5,422 nucleotides of DNA from Betaproteobacteria bacterium. Its GTDB lineage: Bacteria > Pseudomonadota > Gammaproteobacteria > Burkholderiales > Burkholderiaceae_C. The stretch is from positions 1-5,422 of the forward strand of contig RGEP01000133.1 of assembly GCA_009918225.1 (NCBI GenBank). The letters run 5' to 3'. The notes under the pieces are model-generated. The model was not told where the DNA came from. It worked only from the letters and a program-made list of their open reading frames with translations, and did not search any database. The position numbers were made by a program, and so were the translations under genes. Every line of letters starts with the position of its first letter. The stretch's first letter is position 1. Positions 1 to 5,422 of this stretch are shown here, in pieces.

Positions 1-1436
1 TGGGCATCACCCTGGGCGTGCTGATCGGGGTGTTGCCCGGCTTGGGGGGCGCCAACGGCATTGCCATCTTGCTGCCGCTGACCTTCAGCATGAACCCCAC
101 CTCGGCCATCATCATGCTCAGCTGCATCTACTGGGGTGCGCTGTTTGGGGGGGCCATCACCTCCATCTTGTTCAACATTCCGGGCGAGCCTTGGAGCGTG
201 GCCACCACCTTCGACGGCTACCCGATGGCGCAGCAGGGCAAGGCCGCGCAAGCCCTGACCGCGGCGTTCACCTCTTCTTTCGTGGGCGCGCTGTTCGCGG
301 TCATGGTGATCACCTTCTTGGCTCCAGTGTTGGCCAAGTTCGCCCTGAAGTTCGGTCCGGCCGAGTTCTTCTCGGTGTACCTGTTGACCTTTTGCAGCTT
401 CGTGGGCATGAGCAAAGAGCCGCCGGCCAAGGTGATCGCCGCGATGATGCTGGGCTTTGCCCTGGCCTGTGTGGGCCTGGACACGGTCACGGGACAGCTG
501 CGCCTGACCTTTGGCTCCACCGAGCTGCTCAACGGCTTTGATTTCCTGATCGCGGTGATCGGCCTGTTTGGCATCGGCGAAATCTTGCTGACCATGGAAG
601 AGGGCCTGGCCTTCAAGGGCAAGAGTGCGCGCATCACCTTGGGCACGGTCTGGGAAACCTGGAAGGGCCTGCCCGCGTACTGGATGACGTTCTTGCGCTC
701 CACGGCCATCGGCTGTTGGATGGGCATCACGCCCGGAGGCGCCACCCCGGCGTCCTTCATGAGCTATGGCGTGGCCCGCCGCATGAGTGGCGACCCCGAC
801 AGCTTCGGCAAAGGCAATATTGAAGGCGTGGCTGCGCCGGAGACCGCAGCGCACGCGGCGGGCACCTCGGCCCTGCTGCCCATGCTCACCTTGGGTGTGC
901 CGGGCTCGCCCACGGCGGCGGTGTTGCTCGGCGGCCTCTTGATCTGGGGCTTGCAGCCCGGGCCCATGCTCTTCGTCGAGCAAAAAGACTTTGTGTGGGG
1001 CCTGATCGCTTCGATGTACCTGGGCAATGTGGTGGGCCTGATCGTGGTGCTGACCACGGTGCCCTGGTGGGCTGCGATTCTGCGCATCCCGTTCTCGATC
1101 ATTGCACCGGTGATCATCGTGATTTGCGCCATCGGCGCCTACACCGTCAACAGCTCCATGTTCGACGTGATCATGATGATGGTCTTTGGCGTGTTTGGCT
1201 ACCTGTTCAAGAAGTTGAAATACCCGCTGGCGCCCTTGGTGCTGGCCTTGGTACTGGGCAAGGGCGCTGAGAGCAGCTTCCGCCAGGCCATGCTGCTCAG
1301 CGATGGCAGCATCGCCATCTTCTGGAGCAACGCCTTGGTCGGCAGCGTGAGCGCCCTGGCCCTGGTGATGCTGCTGTGGCCGCTGTGGAGTACGCTCAAG
1401 GGCAAGCTCTCGGGCGCGCCAGCGCGGCCCGCCTGA
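1..1436 (+). CDS. tctA: TctA-family tripartite tricarboxylate transporter permease (5' partial)
   Basis: Large, multi-pass inner-membrane subunit of a tripartite tricarboxylate transporter. In this family it forms the translocation path and works with a small membrane subunit (TctB) and a periplasmic binding protein (TctC) to take up citrate-like or other carboxylates. The frame is open from base 3, giving 477 visible residues; family members are about 500 long, so roughly 20-30 N-terminal residues lie outside the window. Visible signatures are an N-terminal LPGLGGANG loop (fragment residues 11-19), an FNIPGEPWSVATTFDGYPMA loop near residue 57, and the matching second-half loop ITPGGATPASF near 242. 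These are followed by FGKGNIEGVAAPE near 268 and LLGGLLIWGLQPGP near 308. The two PG loops reflect the family's internal duplication. Hydrophobic segments run throughout, and the stop is TGA 1434-1436. The GTG at base 18 is internal, not the start. The substrate cannot be read from the sequence, and no tctB or tctC lies on the visible side. Confidence 0.95.
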   Translation, partial: GITLGVLIGVLPGLGGANGIAILLPLTFSMNPTSAIIMLSCIYWGALFGGAITSILFNIPGEPWSVATTFDGYPMAQQGKAAQALTAAFTSSFVGALFAVMVITFLAPVLAKFALKFGPAEFFSVYLLTFCSFVGMSKEPPAKVIAAMMLGFALACVGLDTVTGQLRLTFGSTELLNGFDFLIAVIGLFGIGEILLTMEEGLAFKGKSARITLGTVWETWKGLPAYWMTFLRSTAIGCWMGITPGGATPASFMSYGVARRMSGDPDSFGKGNIEGVAAPETAAHAAGTSALLPMLTLGVPGSPTAAVLLGGLLIWGLQPGPMLFVEQKDFVWGLIASMYLGNVVGLIVVLTTVPWWAAILRIPFSIIAPVIIVICAIGAYTVNSSMFDVIMMMVFGVFGYLFKKLKYPLAPLVLALVLGKGAESSFRQAMLLSDGSIAIFWSNALVGSVSALALVMLLWPLWSTLKGKLSGAPARPA

Positions 1437-1449
1437 TGCGGCGCATCGG
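1433..1449 (+). other. Inverted repeat over the tctA stop codon
   Basis: CTGATGC, loop GGC, GCATCGG forms a 7-bp stem (one T·G pair) that contains the tctA TGA. A second small stem, CGGC-CTGA-GCCG at 1447-1458, competes for the last bases. No T-run follows, so an intrinsic terminator is not supported. It may stabilise the 3' end of the tctA message or may be chance in GC-rich DNA. Confidence 0.3.
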
Positions 1450-1478
1450 CCTGAGCCGCATGCTGGATTGAAGTGTCC

Positions 1479-1500
1479 GGGGGTGCGCTTTGCGGCCCCC
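1479..1500 (+). other. GC-rich hairpin in the tctA-panE gap
   Basis: GGGGG at 1479-1483 can pair with CCCCC at 1496-1500. Inside, GCG-type pairing (1486-1488 with 1492-1494) closes a TTT loop after a small internal bulge. The following bases, TTCCTGTCT, are pyrimidine-rich but are not a real T-tract. The 91-base gap (1437-1527) otherwise shows no clear promoter and no good ribosome binding site. The hairpin could attenuate transcription between the two genes, but this is only a structural reading. Confidence 0.3.
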
Positions 1501-1527
1501 TTCCTGTCTGAACGATTCGCCATTGCT

Positions 1528-2535
1528 ATGAAATTCGCCATCGTCGGCGCCGGTGCCATCGGCGGCTACTTGGGTGCCCGCCTGGCCCATGCCGGGCATG
1601 AGGTCACCTTCGTTGCCCGCAACCGCAACCTGCAGGCCATCCAGGCCCAGGGCTTTCGCTTGATCCTGGAAGACGGCAGTGCCCTGCACGCCCCCAGCGC
1701 CCGTGCGGTGCAGGACATGGCCGAGGCGGGCCCGCAAGACGCCGTGCTGCTGACGGTCAAGGCCCACCAGGTCAAGGACCTGCTGCCCGGCTTGCGCGCC
1801 TTGTTCGGCCCCGACACCTTGGTGGTGACGATGATCAATGGCGTGCCCTGGTGGTACTTCCACAAACTCGGCGGCGACTATGAAGGCCGCACGCTCGAGT
1901 CTGTGGACCCCGGCGGCCTGTTGGCCCAGCACATCGAGCCCGAACGCGTGATCGGCAGCGTGGTGTACCCCGCGGCCGAGTTGGTCGAGCCCGGCCTGGT
2001 GAAGGTGATCGAGGGCAACCGCTTTACCCTGGGCGAGCCCGACGGCTCGCGCAGCCCGCGCATCGAGGCCTTGAGCAAGGCGCTGATGGAGTCGGGCTTC
2101 AAGGCCCCGGTCAGCAAGGACATCCGCAGCGAAATTTGGGTCAAGCTCTGGGGCAACCTCAGCTTCAACCCCATCAGTGCGCTGACCCACGCCACGCTGG
2201 AAGACATCTGCAGCTACCCTGCGTCGCGCGAACTGGCCGCCCACATGATGCGCGAGGCGCAGGCCATCGGCGAGAAGCTGGGCGTGCAGTTCAAGGTGAG
2301 CCTGGAGCAGCGCATCGCTGGTGCGCAGGCCGTGGGGGCGCACAAGACCTCGATGCTGCAAGACGTCGAGCATGGCCGCGCGCTGGAGCTGGACGCCCTG
2401 GTGGGCAGTGTGGTGGAACTGGGCCGCATCACCGGCGTGCCCACCCCCACGATCAGTGCCATCCACGCTGCGGTGAGCCTGCTCAACCACACGCTGCAGC
2501 GGCAGTCGGGTCGCTTGAGGGTGGCACCGGTTTGA
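1528..2535 (+). CDS. panE: 2-dehydropantoate 2-reductase (ketopantoate reductase family, PanE/ApbA)
   Basis: Cytosolic NADPH-dependent reductase family; the classic member reduces 2-dehydropantoate to pantoate for pantothenate and CoA synthesis. The product is 335 residues against about 303 in E. coli PanE. The N-terminal Rossmann fold opens with IVGAGAIGGYLG (GxGxxG, residues 5-16). Family positions are present: K78 in the VKAHQV segment, N104 in MINGVPW, catalytic-type K206 in EIWVKLWGN, N210 and N214, and E287 in ALELD after a SMLQDV segment (275-280). The stretch from N104 to G143 is about 20 residues longer than the matching E. coli segment as I recall it, and includes PWWYFHK. The ATG at 1528 was chosen because the Rossmann strand begins at residue 2; an in-frame TTG at 1468 would add 20 unrelated residues. 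No strong Shine-Dalgarno is seen. It lies 91 bases after tctA on the same strand, so its substrate may be a related 2-keto or hydroxy acid rather than ketopantoate. Family call is firm; exact substrate is not. Confidence 0.9.
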   Translation: MKFAIVGAGAIGGYLGARLAHAGHEVTFVARNRNLQAIQAQGFRLILEDGSALHAPSARAVQDMAEAGPQDAVLLTVKAHQVKDLLPGLRALFGPDTLVVTMINGVPWWYFHKLGGDYEGRTLESVDPGGLLAQHIEPERVIGSVVYPAAELVEPGLVKVIEGNRFTLGEPDGSRSPRIEALSKALMESGFKAPVSKDIRSEIWVKLWGNLSFNPISALTHATLEDICSYPASRELAAHMMREAQAIGEKLGVQFKVSLEQRIAGAQAVGAHKTSMLQDVEHGRALELDALVGSVVELGRITGVPTPTISAIHAAVSLLNHTLQRQSGRLRVAPV

Positions 2536-2551
2536 GGCTTCGGGGCGGGGT

Positions 2552-2590
2552 GTGCCCGATAAGATGCGGGTTTTGGCCCGATCTTTTGCC
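2552..2590 (+). promoter_or_regulatory. Short leader of the isomerase gene with repeated CCCG/CGGG blocks
   Basis: The 55-base gap after panE contains GCCCGAT twice (2554-2560 and 2576-2582). CGGG at 2567-2570 can pair with either CCCG block (2555-2558 or 2577-2580). GATAAGAT at 2558-2565 resembles a -10 element, but no -35 lies at proper spacing: TTGAGG at 2532 is 20 or more bases away. The block is followed by ATCTTTT, too weak for a terminator. A promoter here is possible and unproven. No Shine-Dalgarno precedes the ATG at 2591. Confidence 0.25.
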
Positions 2591-3469
2591 ATGACCGCCT
2601 TTGCTTCCCGCCTTTGCCGCCTCGCCACGCTGTTGGCACTGCCCACTGTTCTCGCGGCTTGCGGCGGCGGGGGCACCGACAACGGTGGTTTGTTCGTGAG
2701 CCAGATGGCGGCGACGACCTTGCAGTACAGCCGCAACATGGTGATCACGGTCACCGGCTCAGGATTGGACAAGGGCCTGAAGGTCACCGTGGACAGTGGG
2801 TGTGGCGAGGTGAGCGAGTCAGCGGGTGGCGATGCCTTGACCCGCCGCTTTACTTGCAAAGTTACCGCGATCGGCCCCAAGACTGTCCGTGCCTACACCG
2901 CCAACAACCTCGAAGCCGCACGGCTTCAAGTGACGGTACCGGAGCCAGAAGTGACGGTGGTGTTGCAGGGACTTGATACCGCCACGTCCAGCTTCACTGT
3001 CAAGCTCGACCCGCAAGCGGCACCCGTCTCGGTCAACAACTTCCTGGACTATGTGAACGCCGGCTTCTACCGCCTCACGATCTTCCATCGGGTCGTCAAG
3101 GATTTCGTGGTGCAGGCCGGTGGCTACACAGCTGGCACCTTCGGGCCGGTCATCAAGACGCCCACTTCGCCGGCCATCGCCCTGGAGTCGAAGAATGGTT
3201 TGAAGAACGTCAAGGGCAGTTTGGCCATGGCCCGTACCTCGGACCCCAACTCGGCCACGTCTCAGTTCTACATCAACACCGTGGACAACCCGGCGCTGGA
3301 CTACAAGAGCGACGCCGAGCCGGGCTATGCCGTCTTCGGGTCTGTGATCTCAGGGCTCGATGTGATCGATCGGCTCAATGCTGTGCCGGTCCGCGTGGAC
3401 CTGCTCAGCGGCCTGACCCATCTGCCGGTGACCAATGTGGTCATCATCAGCGCTTTGCAGACCAAGTAG
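2591..3469 (+). CDS. Cyclophilin-type peptidyl-prolyl cis-trans isomerase, predicted lipoprotein
   Basis: Catalyses cis-trans isomerisation of X-Pro bonds, helping proteins fold; predicted to act in the periplasm anchored by lipid. The product is 292 residues. Residues 1-23 form a signal peptide ending in the lipobox LAAC, with C24 as the lipidated cysteine followed by a GGGG linker. Residues about 36-120 are beta-rich and Ig-like, with two cysteines (C71, C89) that could form a disulfide; I do not recognise a precise family. Residues about 121-290 are a PpiA-like cyclophilin domain: APVSVNNFLDYVNAGFY (144-160), FHR with R167, F172 and Q175 (equivalents of human CypA R55, F60, Q63), MAR at 213-215, SQFYIN at 224-229, and GYAVFG at 245-250. 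CypA Trp121 is replaced (A235 in LDY context), as in PpiA-like bacterial enzymes that lack it. The ATG at 2591 gives a normal-length signal peptide; in-frame ATG 2564 would lengthen it by 9 residues. The nnrU-like gene follows after 25 bases. Confidence 0.93.
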   Translation: MTAFASRLCRLATLLALPTVLAACGGGGTDNGGLFVSQMAATTLQYSRNMVITVTGSGLDKGLKVTVDSGCGEVSESAGGDALTRRFTCKVTAIGPKTVRAYTANNLEAARLQVTVPEPEVTVVLQGLDTATSSFTVKLDPQAAPVSVNNFLDYVNAGFYRLTIFHRVVKDFVVQAGGYTAGTFGPVIKTPTSPAIALESKNGLKNVKGSLAMARTSDPNSATSQFYINTVDNPALDYKSDAEPGYAVFGSVISGLDVIDRLNAVPVRVDLLSGLTHLPVTNVVIISALQTK

Positions 3470-3481
3470 CGCCACGGGCGC

Positions 3482-3486
3482 AGGAG
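3482..3486 (+). promoter_or_regulatory. Shine-Dalgarno site of the nnrU-like gene
   Basis: AGGAG sits 8 bases before the ATG at 3495. It is the only strong ribosome binding site in the window. It fixes the start of the nnrU-like gene and rules out the upstream GTG at 3435, which lies inside the isomerase gene. Confidence 0.75.
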
Positions 3487-3494
3487 ACCCTGAT

Positions 3495-4044
3495 ATGAAC
3501 CTGCTCATCCTCGGCCTCATTGCCTTCCTGGGCATTCACAGCGCGCGTGTGTTTGCCGAAGCGCCGCGCCAAGCGCTGATCGCGCGCTTGGGTCCGATGG
3601 CCTGGAAGGGGCTGTACTCCTTGGTGTCGCTGCTGGGGCTGGTGCTCATGGTGCAGGGCTACGGCCAGGCGCGCTTGGAGCCGGTGGTCGTGTGGGTGCC
3701 GCCGGTGGGCATGCGCCACCTCGCCGCCCTGCTCACCGCCGGGCAATGCCCTGAAGGCGCGTCTGCGCCACCCCATGACCCTGGCGGTCAAGACTTGGGC
3801 CTTGGCGCACCTGCTGGCCAATGGCAACCTGGCCGATGTGCTGCTGTTTGGCGGCTTCCTCGTGTGGTCGGTGCTCGTGTTTCGGGCAGCCCGCGCCCGC
3901 GACCGGCTGCAGCCACCCCCCGCCCTTCCCACTCGCCCGGCTGCCTTGCTGGTCTGTGTGGCCGCCGGAACGCTGGCCTGGGCCGCGTTCGCGTTCTGGG
4001 CCCATGCCGCGCTGATCGGCGTGCGGCCCTTTGGCGGGGCCTGA
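3495..4044 (+). pseudogene. NnrU-family integral membrane protein, broken by an internal deletion with frame change
   Basis: NnrU-family proteins are small inner-membrane proteins, named for a gene in the nitric oxide/denitrification regulon of some bacteria and distantly related to the zeta-carotene isomerase Z-ISO; the biochemical role is unclear. From ATG 3495 the first frame gives 82 typical residues: LGIHSARVF (12-20), KGLYSLVSLLGLVLMVQGYG (38-57) and RHLAALLTA, ending at 3740. From 3742 the next frame carries the rest: GNALKARLRHPM, then AHLLANGNLADVLLFGGFLV, and finally AFAFWAHAALIGVRPFG to TGA 4042-4044. The third membrane helix, expected between HLAALL and GNALK, is almost absent. 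The missing piece is about 14-15 codons by family memory, with a net loss of 2 modulo 3 (44 bases would restore 197 residues, a normal length). Unshifted translation runs out of frame to 4154, into the opposing pirin gene. This is either a real disruption or an assembly error; a perfect inverted repeat (GGGCAATGCCC, 3741-3751) lies exactly at the junction. Confidence 0.8.
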
Positions 4045-4045
4045 C

Positions 4046-4072
4046 AGGGCCGCCCCACTCCGCTTCGGCCCT
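4046..4072. terminator. Inverted repeat between convergent genes, possible bidirectional terminator
   Basis: AGGGCCG at 4046-4052 pairs perfectly with CGGCCCT at 4066-4072, a 7-bp stem with a 13-base loop. It fills the 27-base gap between the nnrU-like stop (4042-4044) and the pirin stop (4072-4074 on the minus strand). A competing stem joins GGCGG 4033-4037 with CCGCC 4050-4054. No T-tract follows on either strand, so termination is inferred mainly from the position between convergent genes. Confidence 0.4.
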
Positions 4073-4934
4073 CAGCCCACTGCGCGGATGCTGCCCAGCC
4101 GGCCGGCTTGGTAATCCTCCACGGCCTGCATCAATTCCTGGCGGGTGTTCATGACGAAGGGCCCGTACTGCGCGATCGGCTCGCGCAAGGGGCGGCCGGC
4201 GATCAGCAGCAAGCGCGCGCCGGCGTGACCGGCCACCAAGGCCACGCCATCACTGTCGGCGGGGCTGCTCAGCACCGCCATCTGACGCGCACGGGCTTCT
4301 TTGCCCAGCACCACCACGCTGCCGGTGTGCAGGTAGAGGAAGGCGTTCATCGCGGACGGCAGGGCCTGCTCAAAGCGTGTACCGGCCTGCAGGGTGATGT
4401 CCAGGATCACCGGCTCGGTTTTGGGGCGTTGCATCGCACCACTCACCGCGTGGGCGCCGCTGCCACACTGCCCGGCGATCACCCGCACCTGTGCCCCGGG
4501 GCCCTGCCAGCGGGGGATTTGCGCATCCTCGATGTCGCGGTAGCCGATGGGGCCCATCTTGTCGCTGCTGTGCAGGTTCAGCCACAGCTGAAAGCCGTCC
4601 ATGCGGCCTTCGGTTTGCTCTGGCGTCTCGCTGTGGATCAAGCCGCGGGCGGCGGTCATCCACTGCACCCCACCGTCGGTGACCAGACCTTCGTGGCCTC
4701 CGCTGTCGCGGTGGCGCATGTTTCAAAGCCGCGGTGCGGATGGTCTGGAAAGCCCGCGATGTAGTCGTCCGGGCTGTCGCTGCCGAAGTGGTCCAACATC
4801 AAGAAAGGGTCCAGCCGTTGTTGCCAGGCTTGGGTGAGCACGCGGCTGAGCTTGACGCCGGCGCCATCTGACGTGGGGGTGCCGGCCACGAGGGCCTCGA
4901 TGCCGCGCGGGCGCTGCAGGGGTGTGGTGTCCAT
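4072..4934 (-). pseudogene. Pirin-family cupin protein, broken by an internal deletion with frame change
   Basis: Pirins are cytosolic bicupin metal proteins; some bacterial members act as quercetin 2,3-dioxygenases, and most have unknown roles. The first part starts at ATG 4934 (MDTTPLQRPRG) and runs 72 residues to HPHRGFET at 4719, with metal-ligand-type H65 and H67. The family then continues with roughly VTYMLEGR before MRHRDS, but here MRHRDSGGHEGLV follows at once in another frame from 4719, sharing one base with the previous codon. The second part contains GGVQWMTAARGLIHSE, holding the other two usual ligands (His and Glu of HSE), then GFQLWLNLHSSDKMGP, and ends at TGA 4072-4074. Adding 25 bases to the 863 present gives 296 codons, the normal pirin length. 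Without the loss restored, translation stops after 92 residues at 4656, splitting the metal site. The C-terminal part could only be made from an internal ATG at 4719, without HPH. No Shine-Dalgarno precedes 4934. Real decay or assembly error cannot be told apart here. Confidence 0.85.
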
Positions 4935-5014
4935 GGCCCAACTGTAGGATGGGCTTGCAGGGCTTGCTTTCAAAGGGTTCGCATGCCGCGTTCGGCTGTG
5001 GCATTCTTGTGGGC
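4935..5014. promoter_or_regulatory. Divergent intergenic region between pirin and thioredoxin-like genes
   Basis: These 80 bases must hold the promoters of both outward-facing genes. On the minus strand TTGAAA (4973-4968) and TACAGT (4946-4941) resemble -35 and -10 boxes, but the 21-base spacer is too long for a confident sigma-70 call. On the plus strand CATTCT at 5002-5007 is a weak -10 candidate close to the ATG at 5015. Neither start has a clear Shine-Dalgarno. Promoter presence is inferred from gene layout. Confidence 0.4.
4951..4968. repeat. 9-bp tandem direct repeat in the divergent promoter region
   Basis: GGGCTTGCA is followed at once by GGGCTTGCT, identical at eight of nine positions. 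It lies near the middle of the divergent gap, where a regulator could bind in tandem. No regulator gene is visible nearby, so an operator role is speculative. Confidence 0.45.
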
Positions 5015-5422
5015 ATGACACACACACGCCGCCCCTTGTTGCCGCTCGCCCCCCTTACCCCGCTTACCCTGCTTGCCCCGCTTGCCCGCTTGCCCGCCGC
5101 CTGGCCCATGGCCTTGCCCGCCCTCTTGATCATGGGCGCGGCGCTGATGGCGCCCGTGCGCGTGCAGGCCAATACGCCCGCCGCGCCGTCCATCAACCCG
5201 CCGTCCAAGAACATCACCTGGTTGGCGGCCGCGCAAGACGCCGATATCGAGCGGGCCTTTGCCCAGGCCAAGGCCCAGAACAAGCCCGTGCTGCTGTATT
5301 GGGGCGCCACCTGGTGCCCGCCGTGCAACCAGCTCAAAGCCACCTTCTTCAACTCCCAGGACTTCGCGATCCAAGCGCGTGACTTTGTGGCGGTGCATGT
5401 GGATGGTGACCGGCCCGGCGCG
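5015..5422 (+). CDS. Exported thioredoxin-fold protein with CPPC active site (3' partial)
   Basis: The first 136 residues are visible; the gene continues past the right edge. It is predicted to be exported and to act as a thiol-disulfide exchanger or reductase in the periplasm. Residues 1-52 are an unusually long leader: TRRPLL at 4-9, a Leu/Pro/Ala repeat to about residue 26, then a second hydrophobic stretch (MALPALLIMGAALMAP, 32-47) with probable cleavage after VQA (50-52). The thioredoxin-type domain starts near ITWLAAAQDADIERAF (67-82), then KPVLLYWGATWCPPC with redox cysteines C101 and C104, and AVHVDGD at 126-132. The DxDIxxAFAxAK lead-in and the WGATWCPPCNQLK context resemble the DsbD-gamma/Thioredoxin_7 type. 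An in-frame ATG at 5108 would give a leader without positive charge, so 5015 is preferred, although no Shine-Dalgarno supports either. TRRPLL loosely resembles a Tat motif, but Sec export is equally possible. Confidence 0.85.
   Translation, partial: MTHTRRPLLPLAPLTPLTLLAPLARLPAAWPMALPALLIMGAALMAPVRVQANTPAAPSINPPSKNITWLAAAQDADIERAFAQAKAQNKPVLLYWGATWCPPCNQLKATFFNSQDFAIQARDFVAVHVDGDRPGA
5042..5094 (+). repeat. Imperfect 9-bp tandem repeat inside the thioredoxin-like signal sequence
   Basis: Five consecutive 9-base units fit a YCGCTTRCC-like pattern (CCGCTCGCC, CCCCTTACC, CCGCTTACC, CTGCTTGCC, CCGCTTGCC), followed by an 8-base unit, CGCTTGCC. Being three codons long, each full unit adds Pro/Leu-Leu-Ala/Thr to the leader peptide (residues 10-24) without changing frame. 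This suggests expansion by slippage within the export signal. Confidence 0.65.

Noticed and set aside
1468..1527. TTG at 1468 as the panE start
   Set aside because: The 20 extra residues precede the Rossmann strand, match nothing typical, and cross the intergenic hairpin; ATG 1528 starts directly at MKFAIVGAGAIGG.
2552..2590. GTG at 2552 as the isomerase start
   Set aside because: It would put 13 extra residues before a normal lipoprotein signal peptide; no ribosome binding site favours it.
1396..2880. A 494-codon open frame on the minus strand across panE and the start of the isomerase gene
   Set aside because: It is antisense to genes with clear family motifs, has no recognisable domain and a composition rich in His, Ala, Gln, Arg and Gly, as expected from reading high-GC coding DNA backwards.
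3735..3750. Programmed ribosomal frameshift in the nnrU-like gene
   Set aside because: There is no slippery heptamer, and protein sequence is missing as well as shifted, so a simple slip would not restore the helix. The same reasoning applies to the pirin break at 4719.
3741..4154. Continuation of the first nnrU frame as a genuine longer protein
   Set aside because: After residue 82 it becomes Pro/Arg/Gly-rich without membrane segments, while true NnrU sequence continues in the next frame.
4108..4764. A 218-codon plus-strand open frame opposite the pirin gene
   Set aside because: The minus strand encodes unmistakable pirin motifs here; the plus-strand translation has no recognisable motif and is a GC-rich shadow.
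5024..5043. Firm Tat export signal in the thioredoxin-like leader
   Set aside because: TRRPLL has the Arg pair, but the Phe and Lys positions of the consensus are Leu and Pro, and the leader is dominated by a repeat; only a loose resemblance.
4723..5398. Long minus-strand open frames opposite the thioredoxin-like gene
   Set aside because: The plus strand carries the WCPPC domain and a leader peptide; the minus frames are Gly/Arg/Ala-rich shadows that also overlap the pirin 5' end.

Overview
The window looks like a chromosomal segment of a high-GC betaproteobacterium. Burkholderiales, and the Comamonadaceae in particular, fit best. The basis is the strong G/C preference at third codon positions, a TctA-type carrier followed by a ketopantoate reductase-like gene, and protein sequences that resemble that group from memory. 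No database search was possible. I see no rRNA, tRNA, insertion sequence, phage gene or CRISPR array.

Layout. (1) Bases 1-1436, + strand: the large membrane subunit (TctA family) of a tripartite tricarboxylate transporter, cut at its N-terminus by the window edge. (2) 1528-2535, +: a 335-residue 2-dehydropantoate 2-reductase (PanE/ApbA family). (3) 2591-3469, +: a predicted lipoprotein with an Ig-like N-terminal region and a C-terminal cyclophilin-type peptidyl-prolyl isomerase domain. (4) 3495-4044, +: an NnrU-family membrane protein broken by a small internal deletion with a frame change. (5) 4934-4072, - strand: a pirin-family cupin protein, also broken by a small internal deletion with a frame change. 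(6) 5015-5422, +: the start of an exported thioredoxin-fold protein with a CPPC active site, running off the right edge.

Genes 1-4 point the same way with gaps of 91, 55 and 25 bases. The isomerase and nnrU-like gene are probably co-transcribed; nnrU has the only clear Shine-Dalgarno. Genes 4 and 5 converge, with a GC-rich inverted repeat between their stops. Genes 5 and 6 diverge from an 80-base intergenic stretch carrying a 9-base direct repeat. The carrier and the reductase may act together on an organic acid. The isomerase and the thioredoxin-like protein would both act on proteins in the cell envelope.

The most notable observation is that two neighbouring genes, about 1 kb apart, both contain short coding losses that change frame. 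The estimates are about 44 bases in the nnrU-like gene and about 25 bases in the pirin gene. In each case homologous sequence resumes right after the junction. This is either real gene decay or a local sequencing/assembly fault. I found no convincing evidence of a previously undescribed system here.
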